Origin: Gammaproteobacteria bacterium
GTDB lineage: Bacteria; Pseudomonadota; Gammaproteobacteria; Steroidobacterales; BM003
Direction: 5' to 3'
NCBI GenBank assembly: GCA_026193125.1
Contig: JAPHSC010000120.1
Location: 1-6,213, forward strand
DNA: 6,213 nucleotides
Shown: positions 1 through 5,990 of the stretch, piece by piece
Numbering within the stretch: position 1 is the stretch's first letter
Layout of the letters: every line of letters starts with the position of its first letter
Translations under genes and position numbers: made by a program
Notes under the pieces: model-generated
Databases searched by the model: none
What the model was told of the DNA's origin: nothing
The model's input: only the letters and a program-made list of their open reading frames with translations

Positions 1-2684
1 ATCGCCTGCTCCTCGAACGGGAAGGCCTGCTCTTCAAGCAAGATTTCGTATTGATCGAGCTCTTCCTCGTTGAGCCCGCCCGGCCGCTCGGAATCCATCA
101 AATCTGCACCAAACTGGTAATACAATTCGCCAAGACGATAGGTGGCGACCGTGGTCACCTCGGCGACGCCATAACCGGCAGCCTTGTTGTAGGACGCTAA
201 CGCCGACTCCATCAGGCTTTTCTTCAGCTTCAGACTGTCCGCAAGCGGTGCGGTAAGACGCACGGACTCAAAGGCCAGGCGTTGTGGATCAGCCAACTCA
301 AGCGTGGCCAGGGCAGCCAGTGTCTTGCTGCGGTCAGTGCGCTGCTGACCCGCGTATGCATCACTGCTTACGATTGACTCGAGCCACTGTCGACGGTCGG
401 CCAGGTCATCCATCTCGCTGGCCAGGTCAGCCAGTCTCTGCTGCACTTCCAGTGCCTCATCAAATGGATCGGGGTACTGCTTGAGAAACTTCTCCCAAAC
501 ACGTCTCGCGTCAGCCAGATTCAGGGATTCCTGGTACAGGTTTGCGGCTGTCCACAGCGCTTCGCGACGTACCGCCATATCAGCCGATTCCAGCGTGGCA
601 ACCTGCTCGAACTCTTGCGCCGCCATGATCGATTGGTCTGACTGCTGATAGGCAAGCGCCAGCTTGGTGGTCACATCATCGCTAAACTTGTGCTGCGGGT
701 AGCTGGTCCGAAACTGCTTGAGCACCTCAATCGCCCGGTCCCAGCTTTGTTCTGTCATGAGTAGTGCCGCTGCGTCATACACCGCGTTGGCCCCGGTGGC
801 AGCGCTCGGCGCTGCAGTGGCGACGCGCAGGTAATTTCTCACGGCCGCATCTGTATCGCCGCTCAGCTGGGCAGACTCCGCCTGGCGATATACAGCAGCA
901 GCAATCCGCTCATCCAGTGCCACCCCAGCCAGTGCCGGGCTCCCGCCCAGGGACCGCAGCTCACTGTAGGCGACTTCAGCTCGCGCATAGTCACCGAGAT
1001 CGAAATTCCCGTGTGCAATCACCGTCCAGGCGACTTTGCGTAACTGCGGTGTGTCCGTAAGGTCACGCTCAAGCACTTGCCCGGCCAGCCAAATTGCCGA
1101 TTCCATCTTGCCAGCTGCAAAATAGGACTCCGCCGCATCCGTTAGCACTGCGGCCGACTGGGGATGCTGCGGGAAAACCGTAGCAAAGCGGACGGATCGT
1201 CCCAATTGCTGCATCTCCCATCGCTGCTTCTCGGTGCCACTTGAAATCGCCAGCTGGGCACGAGAAGCAAGCAAGCCGGCATAACCGGCTTCGGCGGCCT
1301 GCGGATAACCTGGGTAAAAATAGGCTGCAAGTTCGTAGAACTCGGTAGCGGCCACATAGTCGCCGGATTCCATGAGGATTTCACCGAGTAGAAAACTGCG
1401 TTGCGCAGAATCCGGATCAGCCGGGAAATATTCCAGGAAGCGCCGGTACCAGCCGGCCGCCCGCGCGTAGGCTTCCGGCGCACCCGTTTTCTGGGCTTCG
1501 GCATGATCGTGCAACGCCAAATCGCTGAGATTGCTTTTGAGCGGGTCTATAACATCCTGGCGATTACTGACCTCGTGAAATGCCCAGTAGTCGCTGTGCA
1601 AGCCATAATTTTCGACATATGTCTGCTTGGCTTCGAGCACCAGGCTCGGGAATCGGCCATCACGATAGGCGTCAATCGCCAGGGTCGAGAGTGCCGGCGA
1701 ATAGTACGCAAAGGGTTCGCGTTCAACATAGGCAAGATAGGTATTCGCTGCGTCCAGATAGCGATCCTTTTCGCGGTACAGGGCGCCCAGGCTGGTATAG
1801 AGCAGATAGGAGGAGTCAGCAGCGTTGCGCTGGTCCAGATAGGCATTGATGCTTGTGGGGCCTTCCAGGTAAGAAAAGGTCAGGCTGAGAATACGCAGCG
1901 TGTCATCCACCAACTCACGATCAGGGCGGGTCATGGCTGCAAGCAAGGCCGGTTCATCAGCCTCGGCTGTCTCATTGATTTCAACGGCCGCCAGGCGCAG
2001 GTTCAGCAGATCCAGGAAGGTGCTGATACTTTCGTCATATTCAGCCTGCTTGAATAGCGACCAGCCGCTCTTGTAAAGCGCCTGCTGGTAGAACGGCGAG
2101 GTGTCACCGATCTTGACCACCCGGTCAAAGGCCAATCCCGCAGCATGGAAGTTCTTGCGCACAAACAGGATCTCGCCGCGCCGAAACTCTGCCTCCGCAA
2201 GGTAAGCACTCCGAGGGTACTCGCCAACCAGGCGATCCAGTGTGGCTAGAGCCTTGTCCGCATCACCCGCGCTTTCGTAGGCACGTGACAATTGGTACAA
2301 GACCTTATCGGCCTTCTCGTCACCGTCGTAGCGAACCAGCCATTGTTCGTATATACGAATGGCATCGGTGTGAAAGGCCATAGTGTCCTGGTAGTCGGGA
2401 TTGTCGATATTCTCGGTTTCGCCGACCTCAAGACTGAGATCACCCAAACGACGTAGCGCCTCCAGTTGCAGGGCTGGATCCGTTTCCGGCAGGGCAAGGT
2501 ATTCCCGGTATTGCTCTATCGCAGCACGATTATCTCCAACAGGCGTACTGGCGGGTGGTATTGCAACGGCACGCCGCTCCAGCGAACCGATGGTCACCTC
2601 ATCTTCAAGCCGGTCACCATTGCCGGCAGCGACCGGCGAGAGCCAGGTCAGTGCCACAAGTGTTATTGCTATTTTGCCTGTCAT
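1..2684 (-). CDS. Large secreted tetratricopeptide-repeat protein, C-terminus cut off by window edge
   Basis: The frame is open from the ATG at 2684 to the left edge: 894 codons with no stop, so the gene is 3'-partial. The start is supported by a Sec-type signal peptide (hydrophobic IAITLVALTWL, then SPVAA|GN, cleavage near residue 20) and by its position 12 bases after the upstream stop. Helix-turn-helix TPR units are visible at about residues 127-160, 162-193, 199-228, 292-323, 428-457, 511-540, 548-578, 595-626, 632-664, 671-701 and 704-738; typical fingerprints are LSRAYESAGDADKAL and LGEILMESGDYVAATEFY. After the repeats, about residues 825-894 form a different, conserved-looking helical segment (GYGVAEVTTVATYRLGELYY, later LLEEQAFPFEEQA). 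I recall such a segment from long proteobacterial TPR proteins near envelope motor or gliding-type gene clusters; that is memory, not a search. The likely role is a periplasmic protein-protein scaffold with unknown partners. It is the last visible gene of the operon. Confidence 0.88.
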   Translation of the reverse strand, partial: MTGKIAITLVALTWLSPVAAGNGDRLEDEVTIGSLERRAVAIPPASTPVGDNRAAIEQYREYLALPETDPALQLEALRRLGDLSLEVGETENIDNPDYQDTMAFHTDAIRIYEQWLVRYDGDEKADKVLYQLSRAYESAGDADKALATLDRLVGEYPRSAYLAEAEFRRGEILFVRKNFHAAGLAFDRVVKIGDTSPFYQQALYKSGWSLFKQAEYDESISTFLDLLNLRLAAVEINETAEADEPALLAAMTRPDRELVDDTLRILSLTFSYLEGPTSINAYLDQRNAADSSYLLYTSLGALYREKDRYLDAANTYLAYVEREPFAYYSPALSTLAIDAYRDGRFPSLVLEAKQTYVENYGLHSDYWAFHEVSNRQDVIDPLKSNLSDLALHDHAEAQKTGAPEAYARAAGWYRRFLEYFPADPDSAQRSFLLGEILMESGDYVAATEFYELAAYFYPGYPQAAEAGYAGLLASRAQLAISSGTEKQRWEMQQLGRSVRFATVFPQHPQSAAVLTDAAESYFAAGKMESAIWLAGQVLERDLTDTPQLRKVAWTVIAHGNFDLGDYARAEVAYSELRSLGGSPALAGVALDERIAAAVYRQAESAQLSGDTDAAVRNYLRVATAAPSAATGANAVYDAAALLMTEQSWDRAIEVLKQFRTSYPQHKFSDDVTTKLALAYQQSDQSIMAAQEFEQVATLESADMAVRREALWTAANLYQESLNLADARRVWEKFLKQYPDPFDEALEVQQRLADLASEMDDLADRRQWLESIVSSDAYAGQQRTDRSKTLAALATLELADPQRLAFESVRLTAPLADSLKLKKSLMESALASYNKAAGYGVAEVTTVATYRLGELYYQFGADLMDSERPGGLNEEELDQYEILLEEQAFPFEEQA

Positions 2685-2696
2685 GATTCGCGCCGC

Positions 2697-4556
2697 CTAC
2701 CGGTTCTGAGCAGCCATGCGGTCGTAGACAGACGCCAAGGCAAACCGCGCTTGCGCGCGATAAGTAAGCAGTCGCTCACGTTGCGCGACCAACTCATCGG
2801 TCGCGATACCGTTCAGGAATAGCGCATACTGCTCCATGGACACACCCAGGCGGGCCTGCAATTCACCGATGAACGCTTCCAGCGCATCAATACGCGTCTC
2901 GAAACTGAGTACCGTGCCAGGCAGGGAGTCGGTAGCCAGCTCAATTGCCGCAAACTGCTCGGCGGCCAGCTTCAGATCCTCCGCCAGCGCTTCGTTAGCC
3001 TTGTCCTGACGCCACAGACGCACGCGAAATTCCCTATCCATATTCCACAGGAGGACGCCCTTAAGAACCCGTTGCTTTTCCTGCAGTCCACTGGCGGCCT
3101 CGGTATCCCAGGCCGGGGCGTTCTCCATAGCCAGCAAACGCCTCCATTGCTGCTGCTCGACATTCGGCGCTAAGGCGACAATGTCTCTTGTCGCTCGCGC
3201 CTGTTCCGTGCGTCGTGTATTCAGTTCCTGCTGTGCCAGCATCGCCGGCAGATCAAACTGGGCGACCTTGTCCTGCAACACTGGCAGGCGTTCGGCATAG
3301 GCCAGCTCACGGGTTGCAAGCATGTCGCGATAGGCGCCCAGTTTGTCCCGCCACTGGGTAAGATGTGTGTCTAGCGCGGCCAGATCCCGATAGCTTTTCA
3401 GCCCTTCGTGGAACCGGTGGTCGGCAATGGCAAAATACAAATAGCGCGTACGCTCGTCATCCGGAAGACTGTCTAGCTGCCAGTACCAGCCGCCCATCGA
3501 TCCGGGTTCTGTCTCCAGAAGACTATTGAGCAATCTGCCTGTATCGGCGTCCGCCAGCGCATTATCGAGCCGCGCCAGCTCTGTACCGAAAATATCCAGG
3601 GCCCGCGTGTAATGTTCAGCCGCCTGGGGCTCAGCGCCCAGTTGGGCAAAAGCATAGGGAACCGCCAGTAGCGACTCCTGCACCGCGCTGTCCAGCAGAT
3701 CCCTGTCACTCAGTTCCAGCCATGGTCCAAGCGCTGCCTGGTAGTTTTTACCGGCGGAATCCGCCCAGCCTGCGCCTAATAGCGCCTTGTTGGAAAACGG
3801 CCCGTTCAGGCGCACCCGCAGCAGCACCGACCTGGCATCTCCATCCAGTTGCGCCTGCAAGTAGGAGAAGCCCAGCGCAACATTGGCCTGATCACGCAGA
3901 CTGCGCATTTCCTCTGTAGAGGCCCGCATGGTGCCTACGCGATCCAGCAGCGTTGCGCCCATTTCGAGCTGACCCATGCGTACCAGCGCCACACCGGTGT
4001 TGTAATTCGCATACGCGGTCCACGTCTCATCGCCGTGCCAGTTGTTCAGCAGAGCAACCGCCTCCGCGTAACGGCCGTTATCCATGTAAAGTCGCGCCTG
4101 CAGGTTGTAACGCTCGGCCTCCAGCTCGGGCGGTAGCGGTGCAGTGATGCTTTCGAAGGCACGCTCGGCTGCTTCCAGATGGCCACGTTGATAGCGCACT
4201 TTTGCCAGGTAAAACCACGTGCGATTGCGTACAGACGTGTCATCGGTCGCGTCCAGCAGCCGCTCAAATATCTTGCCGGCTTCATCATGTTGTCCCCAGG
4301 ACAGGAGCAAACCGCCTTGCAGCAGTTCGGCATCATCCTGGTGGCGCTGCACACGATTCTGACTACGCGCCGTCACCAGATGGGTCAACGCGGTAAACTG
4401 ATCCTGCTGATAGAAGTGAAACAGTACTTCACCATAGTGCGGATCCTGGACCACGAAGCCATCCAGACCATCGGCCCTGACGGGGCCTATGGTGACTGCC
4501 AGAATCGCCAGCGAGGCGACAAGGCTGCAACAATGCTGAATGGCATTACGCGTCAT
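2697..4556 (-). CDS. Periplasmic TPR protein, 619 residues, function unknown
   Basis: Complete frame, ATG at 4556, TAG at 2697-2699. The N-terminus is a Sec signal peptide (hydrophobic SLVASLAILAVTIG, likely cleavage at PVRA|DG, residue 28). Two Cys at residues 9-10 lie inside it and do not form a proper lipobox, so a soluble periplasmic protein is more likely than a lipoprotein. TPR-like helix pairs cover about residues 76-325: WGQHDEAGKIFERLL, YQRGHLEAAERAFESI, YMDNGRYAEAVALL, LVRMGQLEMGATLLDRV, and a later GWADSAGKNYQAALGPWLEL. The C-terminal half (about 370-619) is helical and charged without clear TPRs (LDTHLTQWRDKLGAYRDML; AQQELNTRRTEQARATRD) and may form long helices or coiled coil. 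The start is only 3 bases after the preceding stop (TAATTCATG), so translation is probably coupled. Family name unknown to me; confidence is high that it is a real exported TPR gene, low on function. Confidence 0.9.
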   Translation of the reverse strand: MTRNAIQHCCSLVASLAILAVTIGPVRADGLDGFVVQDPHYGEVLFHFYQQDQFTALTHLVTARSQNRVQRHQDDAELLQGGLLLSWGQHDEAGKIFERLLDATDDTSVRNRTWFYLAKVRYQRGHLEAAERAFESITAPLPPELEAERYNLQARLYMDNGRYAEAVALLNNWHGDETWTAYANYNTGVALVRMGQLEMGATLLDRVGTMRASTEEMRSLRDQANVALGFSYLQAQLDGDARSVLLRVRLNGPFSNKALLGAGWADSAGKNYQAALGPWLELSDRDLLDSAVQESLLAVPYAFAQLGAEPQAAEHYTRALDIFGTELARLDNALADADTGRLLNSLLETEPGSMGGWYWQLDSLPDDERTRYLYFAIADHRFHEGLKSYRDLAALDTHLTQWRDKLGAYRDMLATRELAYAERLPVLQDKVAQFDLPAMLAQQELNTRRTEQARATRDIVALAPNVEQQQWRRLLAMENAPAWDTEAASGLQEKQRVLKGVLLWNMDREFRVRLWRQDKANEALAEDLKLAAEQFAAIELATDSLPGTVLSFETRIDALEAFIGELQARLGVSMEQYALFLNGIATDELVAQRERLLTYRAQARFALASVYDRMAAQNR

Positions 4557-4559
4557 GAA

Positions 4560-5105
4560 TTATTCCCACTCACGCACAACAAACTCAGGCTGCATCGCCT
4601 GCGCGCTGTCGGAAATTCGCAGCTCGACGTACTTTGAGCCTATGTTCTTGTCGATCTTCAGTGAGGCACCGCGGCGATAGTCACGCGCATGCGGTCCCTG
4701 GCCGGTGAACACTGCGACCAGTTCATGCTCACCTACCTTCAGGTTGCCGATGAACAACTGGTGCACGCCGCCGCGATGCAACGCCTCGAGCTCGCGCTCC
4801 GTATACAGGTAGTTGCTGACGTTCTTGCCATCAACGCTTAACTCCACTGAATCCAGGGCGAAATACTCACCGACGTCAAGCGAAACGAATACCGCCACCT
4901 GCGTGTTCGACGGATAAAGCAACTCCTCCTCAAGCACGAACAAATCGCGGTTCAACTCCAGAACCGACTTCTTCAACGCCTGGGTCTGCTGATCAAGTGC
5001 AGCCAGTTCCTGAGTCGGATCGGCCGAGCCTGCCAATGCGCTCTGCGTCATCAACGCGAGCAACAGTACTCCTGCAAACCTGCCCAACTTTGCTTTCAGC
5101 TTCAT
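4560..5105 (-). CDS. Small secreted coiled-coil plus beta-domain protein, function unknown
   Basis: Complete frame of 181 codons, ATG at 5105, TAA at 4560-4562. The start is fixed by a strong GGAGAGG Shine-Dalgarno sequence five bases upstream and by a clear signal peptide (FAGVLLLALMTQSALA|GS, cleavage near residue 25). Residues about 30-62 read as a heptad-rich amphipathic helix (ELAALDQQTQALKKSVLEL, then VLEEELLYP), suggesting oligomerisation or docking. Residues about 66-175 are rich in alternating hydrophobics and turns (QVAVFVSLDVGEYFALDSVE, LSVDGKNV, HQLFIGNLKVGEHELVAVFT, KYVELRI). This resembles a compact Ig-like or PEGA-like beta-sandwich; the LKVGEHELVAVF strand pair is of the type seen in PEGA-like domains. 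I do not recognise the family and assign no function. Its place between a redoxin and two TPR scaffolds suggests a periplasmic or outer-membrane-associated part of the same assembly. It has no Cys, so it is not an obvious disulfide substrate of the redoxin. Confidence 0.87.
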   Translation of the reverse strand: MKLKAKLGRFAGVLLLALMTQSALAGSADPTQELAALDQQTQALKKSVLELNRDLFVLEEELLYPSNTQVAVFVSLDVGEYFALDSVELSVDGKNVSNYLYTERELEALHRGGVHQLFIGNLKVGEHELVAVFTGQGPHARDYRRGASLKIDKNIGSKYVELRISDSAQAMQPEFVVREWE

Positions 5106-5110
5106 TTCAT

Positions 5111-5117
5111 CCTCTCC
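5111..5117 (-). promoter_or_regulatory. Ribosome binding site of the 181-residue protein gene
   Basis: Reading the minus strand, GGAGAGG is followed by ATGAA and then the ATG at 5105. This is a near-consensus Shine-Dalgarno sequence at 5-base spacing. It selects 5105 rather than the out-of-frame ATG at 5110. It is much stronger than anything in front of the redoxin gene, so the downstream genes could be translated even when the redoxin start is masked. Confidence 0.7.
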
Positions 5118-5130
5118 ATGGGCGCGACAT

Positions 5131-5634
5131 CTAGTCCGCCAACAGTTGGGCTAGTTCGGCGCTGATCTGCGCACCGCTATCGCCCCGAAAACCCTTGTTA
5201 ATTGAGTGGACCCTGCCCTCGCGGTCTATCAGCAAGGTCAACGGCAACTGGTTCAGGTCATAGAGCCGGCTTACCGATTGGTCGGTATCCAGCAGAATCG
5301 GGAAATTCAGTCCAAGCTCCATAGCCAGGCCGTTTGCCTGGTTGGAGTCACCCTCGATATCGACAGCGATGACGTTAAGCCCGGCGCCTTGATACTGGCG
5401 TTGAAGTTCCTCGAAAAAGGGCAAGGCCTTGCGGCACCTGGCACACGAGTCGGAAGCAAAGCTGAGCAACACAATTTCACTGCGATACTCACTCAGCCTC
5501 AGGGTTCTGCCATCAATGCCGCGAAGGGCGAAGTCCGGCGCCGGCTGGTCGACAAGAGCCGAAGACCAAGCTGTGCCCGTCGCCAGGGAGGCGATAAGCA
5601 TCGTAAGTAATACGTGTACCGGTACTCTTTTCAT
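5131..5634 (-). CDS. Secreted thioredoxin-fold redoxin (TlpA / AhpC-TSA-like) with CARC active site
   Basis: Frame of 167 codons, ATG at 5634, TAG at 5131-5133. Residues 1-25 form a signal peptide (VLLTMLIASLATGTAWS), placing it in the periplasm. From about residue 28 it follows the AhpC-TSA/TlpA pattern: QPAPDFALRGIDGRTLRLSE, the strand EIVLLSFAS, the CXXC motif at Cys64-Ala-Arg-Cys67, helix KALPFFEELQRQY, strand LNVIAVDIEG, NFPILLDTD, the cis-proline region QLPLTLLIDREGRV (Pro131), and a C-terminal helix. Family members usually exchange disulfides with exported proteins or reduce apo-cytochromes. The usual WC.PC is here SCARC, lacking the Trp and the Pro before the second Cys, so redox potential or partner may differ. 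The same frame is open upstream to an ATG at 5748, but those codons lie within the riboswitch and its leader and remove the N-terminal position of the signal peptide, so 5634 is preferred. It is the first gene of the operon, directly behind the c-di-GMP leader, 25 bases before the next gene. Confidence 0.9.
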   Translation of the reverse strand: MKRVPVHVLLTMLIASLATGTAWSSALVDQPAPDFALRGIDGRTLRLSEYRSEIVLLSFASDSCARCRKALPFFEELQRQYQGAGLNVIAVDIEGDSNQANGLAMELGLNFPILLDTDQSVSRLYDLNQLPLTLLIDREGRVHSINKGFRGDSGAQISAELAQLLAD

Positions 5635-5637
5635 TTC

Positions 5638-5721
5638 CGCGCCGCGCTCTGTGGTTAACAGGTTCCCTTGCGGGGTTACTGACCAGCCGTTGGGCATCGG
5701 TATCGAGCGCGGACGCGTACT
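5638..5721 (-). promoter_or_regulatory. Predicted riboswitch expression platform masking the redoxin start
   Basis: This is the mRNA leader between the aptamer and the redoxin ATG. Two complementary pairs interleave. (1) GCGGGGCTGCT at 5726-5736, inside the aptamer, can pair with AGTAACCCCGC at 5670-5680: 10 of 11 positions including one G-U, with one C-A mismatch. (2) CGCGTCCGCGCTC at 5705-5717 pairs with GAGCGCGGCGCG at 5638-5649: 12 base pairs with one bulged U. The second partner occupies positions -4 to -15 from the ATG, where the ribosome binds. No hairpin followed by a U-run is present, so translational rather than termination control is favoured. The simplest reading is that ligand holds the first strand in the aptamer, leaves the second helix free to form, and shuts translation. 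The order of pairing is inferred, and the GC-rich second helix might form regardless. Confidence 0.55.
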
Positions 5722-5820
5722 TGCGAGCAGCCCCGCTGTCGTAGCCATCCCTTGCCGGGATGGCCCTTAGACCGGAAGCTTTGCGTCCCCGCCTTTCGAC
5801 AGGTTTGCCCTTGTTCGGCT
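5722..5820 (-). ncRNA. Cyclic-di-GMP-I riboswitch aptamer (GEMM-I)
   Basis: Read on the minus strand, the order and spacing match the GEMM-I consensus. AAGGGCAAACC (5812-5802) is followed by hairpin P2, with 5798-5803 pairing 5788-5793 around a GAAA tetraloop at 5794-5797. Next is GGGACGCAAAGC, then P3. P3 has a base GCU/AGC (5777-5779 with 5735-5737), an inner GUC/GAC (5770-5772 with 5738-5740) and a distal perfect 8-bp stem (5757-5764 with 5744-5751) with loop GGCAA. GCGGGG and the 3' strand close the fold; a short P1 can form between CGA (5815-5817) and TCG (5724-5726). By alignment with Vibrio Vc2, the ligand-contacting positions are G20 = 5809, A47 = 5782 and C92 = 5727, all conserved. 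G at position 20 favours c-di-GMP rather than the cGAMP-type GEMM-Ib variant, which carries A there, although some G20 aptamers are promiscuous. It precedes the redoxin gene by about 90 bases in the same direction. Confidence 0.93.
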
Positions 5821-5824
5821 TTAC

Positions 5825-5830
5825 ATCATA
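5825..5830 (-). promoter_or_regulatory. Possible -10 element of the riboswitch-operon promoter
   Basis: On the minus strand TATGAT (one mismatch to TATAAT) ends five bases before the first nucleotide of the aptamer. Transcription would then start at about 5818-5821, so the aptamer would be at the very 5' end of the mRNA, as is common for riboswitches. The -35 region is poor: TTCCGC at 16-base spacing is the best I can see. An activator or another sigma factor may be needed. Assigned by position and similarity only. Confidence 0.4.
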
Positions 5831-5899
5831 ATGCTAGCCCCGCTGTGCGGAAGCGTCGCATCTTGCAAGGCAAAGTTAGCAGGGAAAGCGCCTGAATCC

Positions 5900-5915
5900 T
5901 GTGACCTCGGTCACG
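5900..5915. promoter_or_regulatory. CRP/Vfr-like dyad upstream of the operon promoter
   Basis: The plus strand reads TGTGA-CCTCGG-TCACG. This matches 9 of the 10 half-site bases of the CRP-family consensus TGTGA-N6-TCACA, and contains the perfect inverted repeat GTGACC-TC-GGTCAC. Its centre is about 88 bases upstream of the inferred transcription start. That is compatible with a class I activator site and with the weak -35. A 14-base dyad could also serve another dimeric regulator or occur by chance; no binding protein is encoded in the window. Confidence 0.35.
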
Positions 5916-5990
5916 GATCGGCATGGATTATGGAAAGGAATCACTGAAATATGACTAATCGGGATCCCGCGGCCGGGGTGGGCGGCCTGA

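Larger units (their letters stand above)
5821..5990. other. Intergenic region between the ApbE stop and the riboswitch
   Basis: No gene, tRNA or convincing intrinsic terminator is visible here on either strand. Together with the leader it makes the 356-base gene-free stretch 5635-5990. It contains the candidate -10 element at 5825-5830, the dyad at 5900-5915, and a 10-base palindrome CGGGATCCCG at 5960-5969, just after the ApbE stop. That palindrome is followed on the transcript by ATTAGTCATATTTC, not a U-run, so it is at best a weak terminator. Read-through from apbE into the operon therefore cannot be excluded. Confidence 0.6.

Noticed and set aside
1401..2057. 218-codon open frame on the plus strand
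   Set aside because: It is antisense to the giant TPR gene, whose frame gives coherent TPR helices throughout; the plus-strand product has no recognisable features.
4179..4637. 152-codon open frame on the plus strand
   Set aside because: It is antisense to the 619-residue TPR gene and the end of the 181-residue gene, and lacks recognisable domains.
5662..5684. Hairpin CCC-CGCAA-GGG in the leader as an intrinsic terminator
   Set aside because: The stem is only three strong pairs with mismatched flanks and no U-tract; the segment is better explained as the anti-aptamer strand.
5635..5748. A 38-residue N-terminal extension of the redoxin starting at the ATG at 5748
   Set aside because: This ATG lies in the P3 arm of the riboswitch; the extension has no domain character, and the start at 5634 opens directly with a proper signal peptide.
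5206..5770. Overlapping plus-strand frames of 134 and 113 codons
   Set aside because: They are the complement of the redoxin gene and the riboswitch leader; both opposite-strand features are well supported.
5722..5820. cGAMP-sensing GEMM-Ib variant
   Set aside because: The position equivalent to Vc2 G20 is G (5809), whereas GEMM-Ib aptamers typically carry A; c-di-GMP is the better first guess.
5960..5969. Palindrome CGGGATCCCG as an apbE terminator
   Set aside because: The stem is short and no U-run follows on the transcript, so it does not meet the pattern of an intrinsic terminator.
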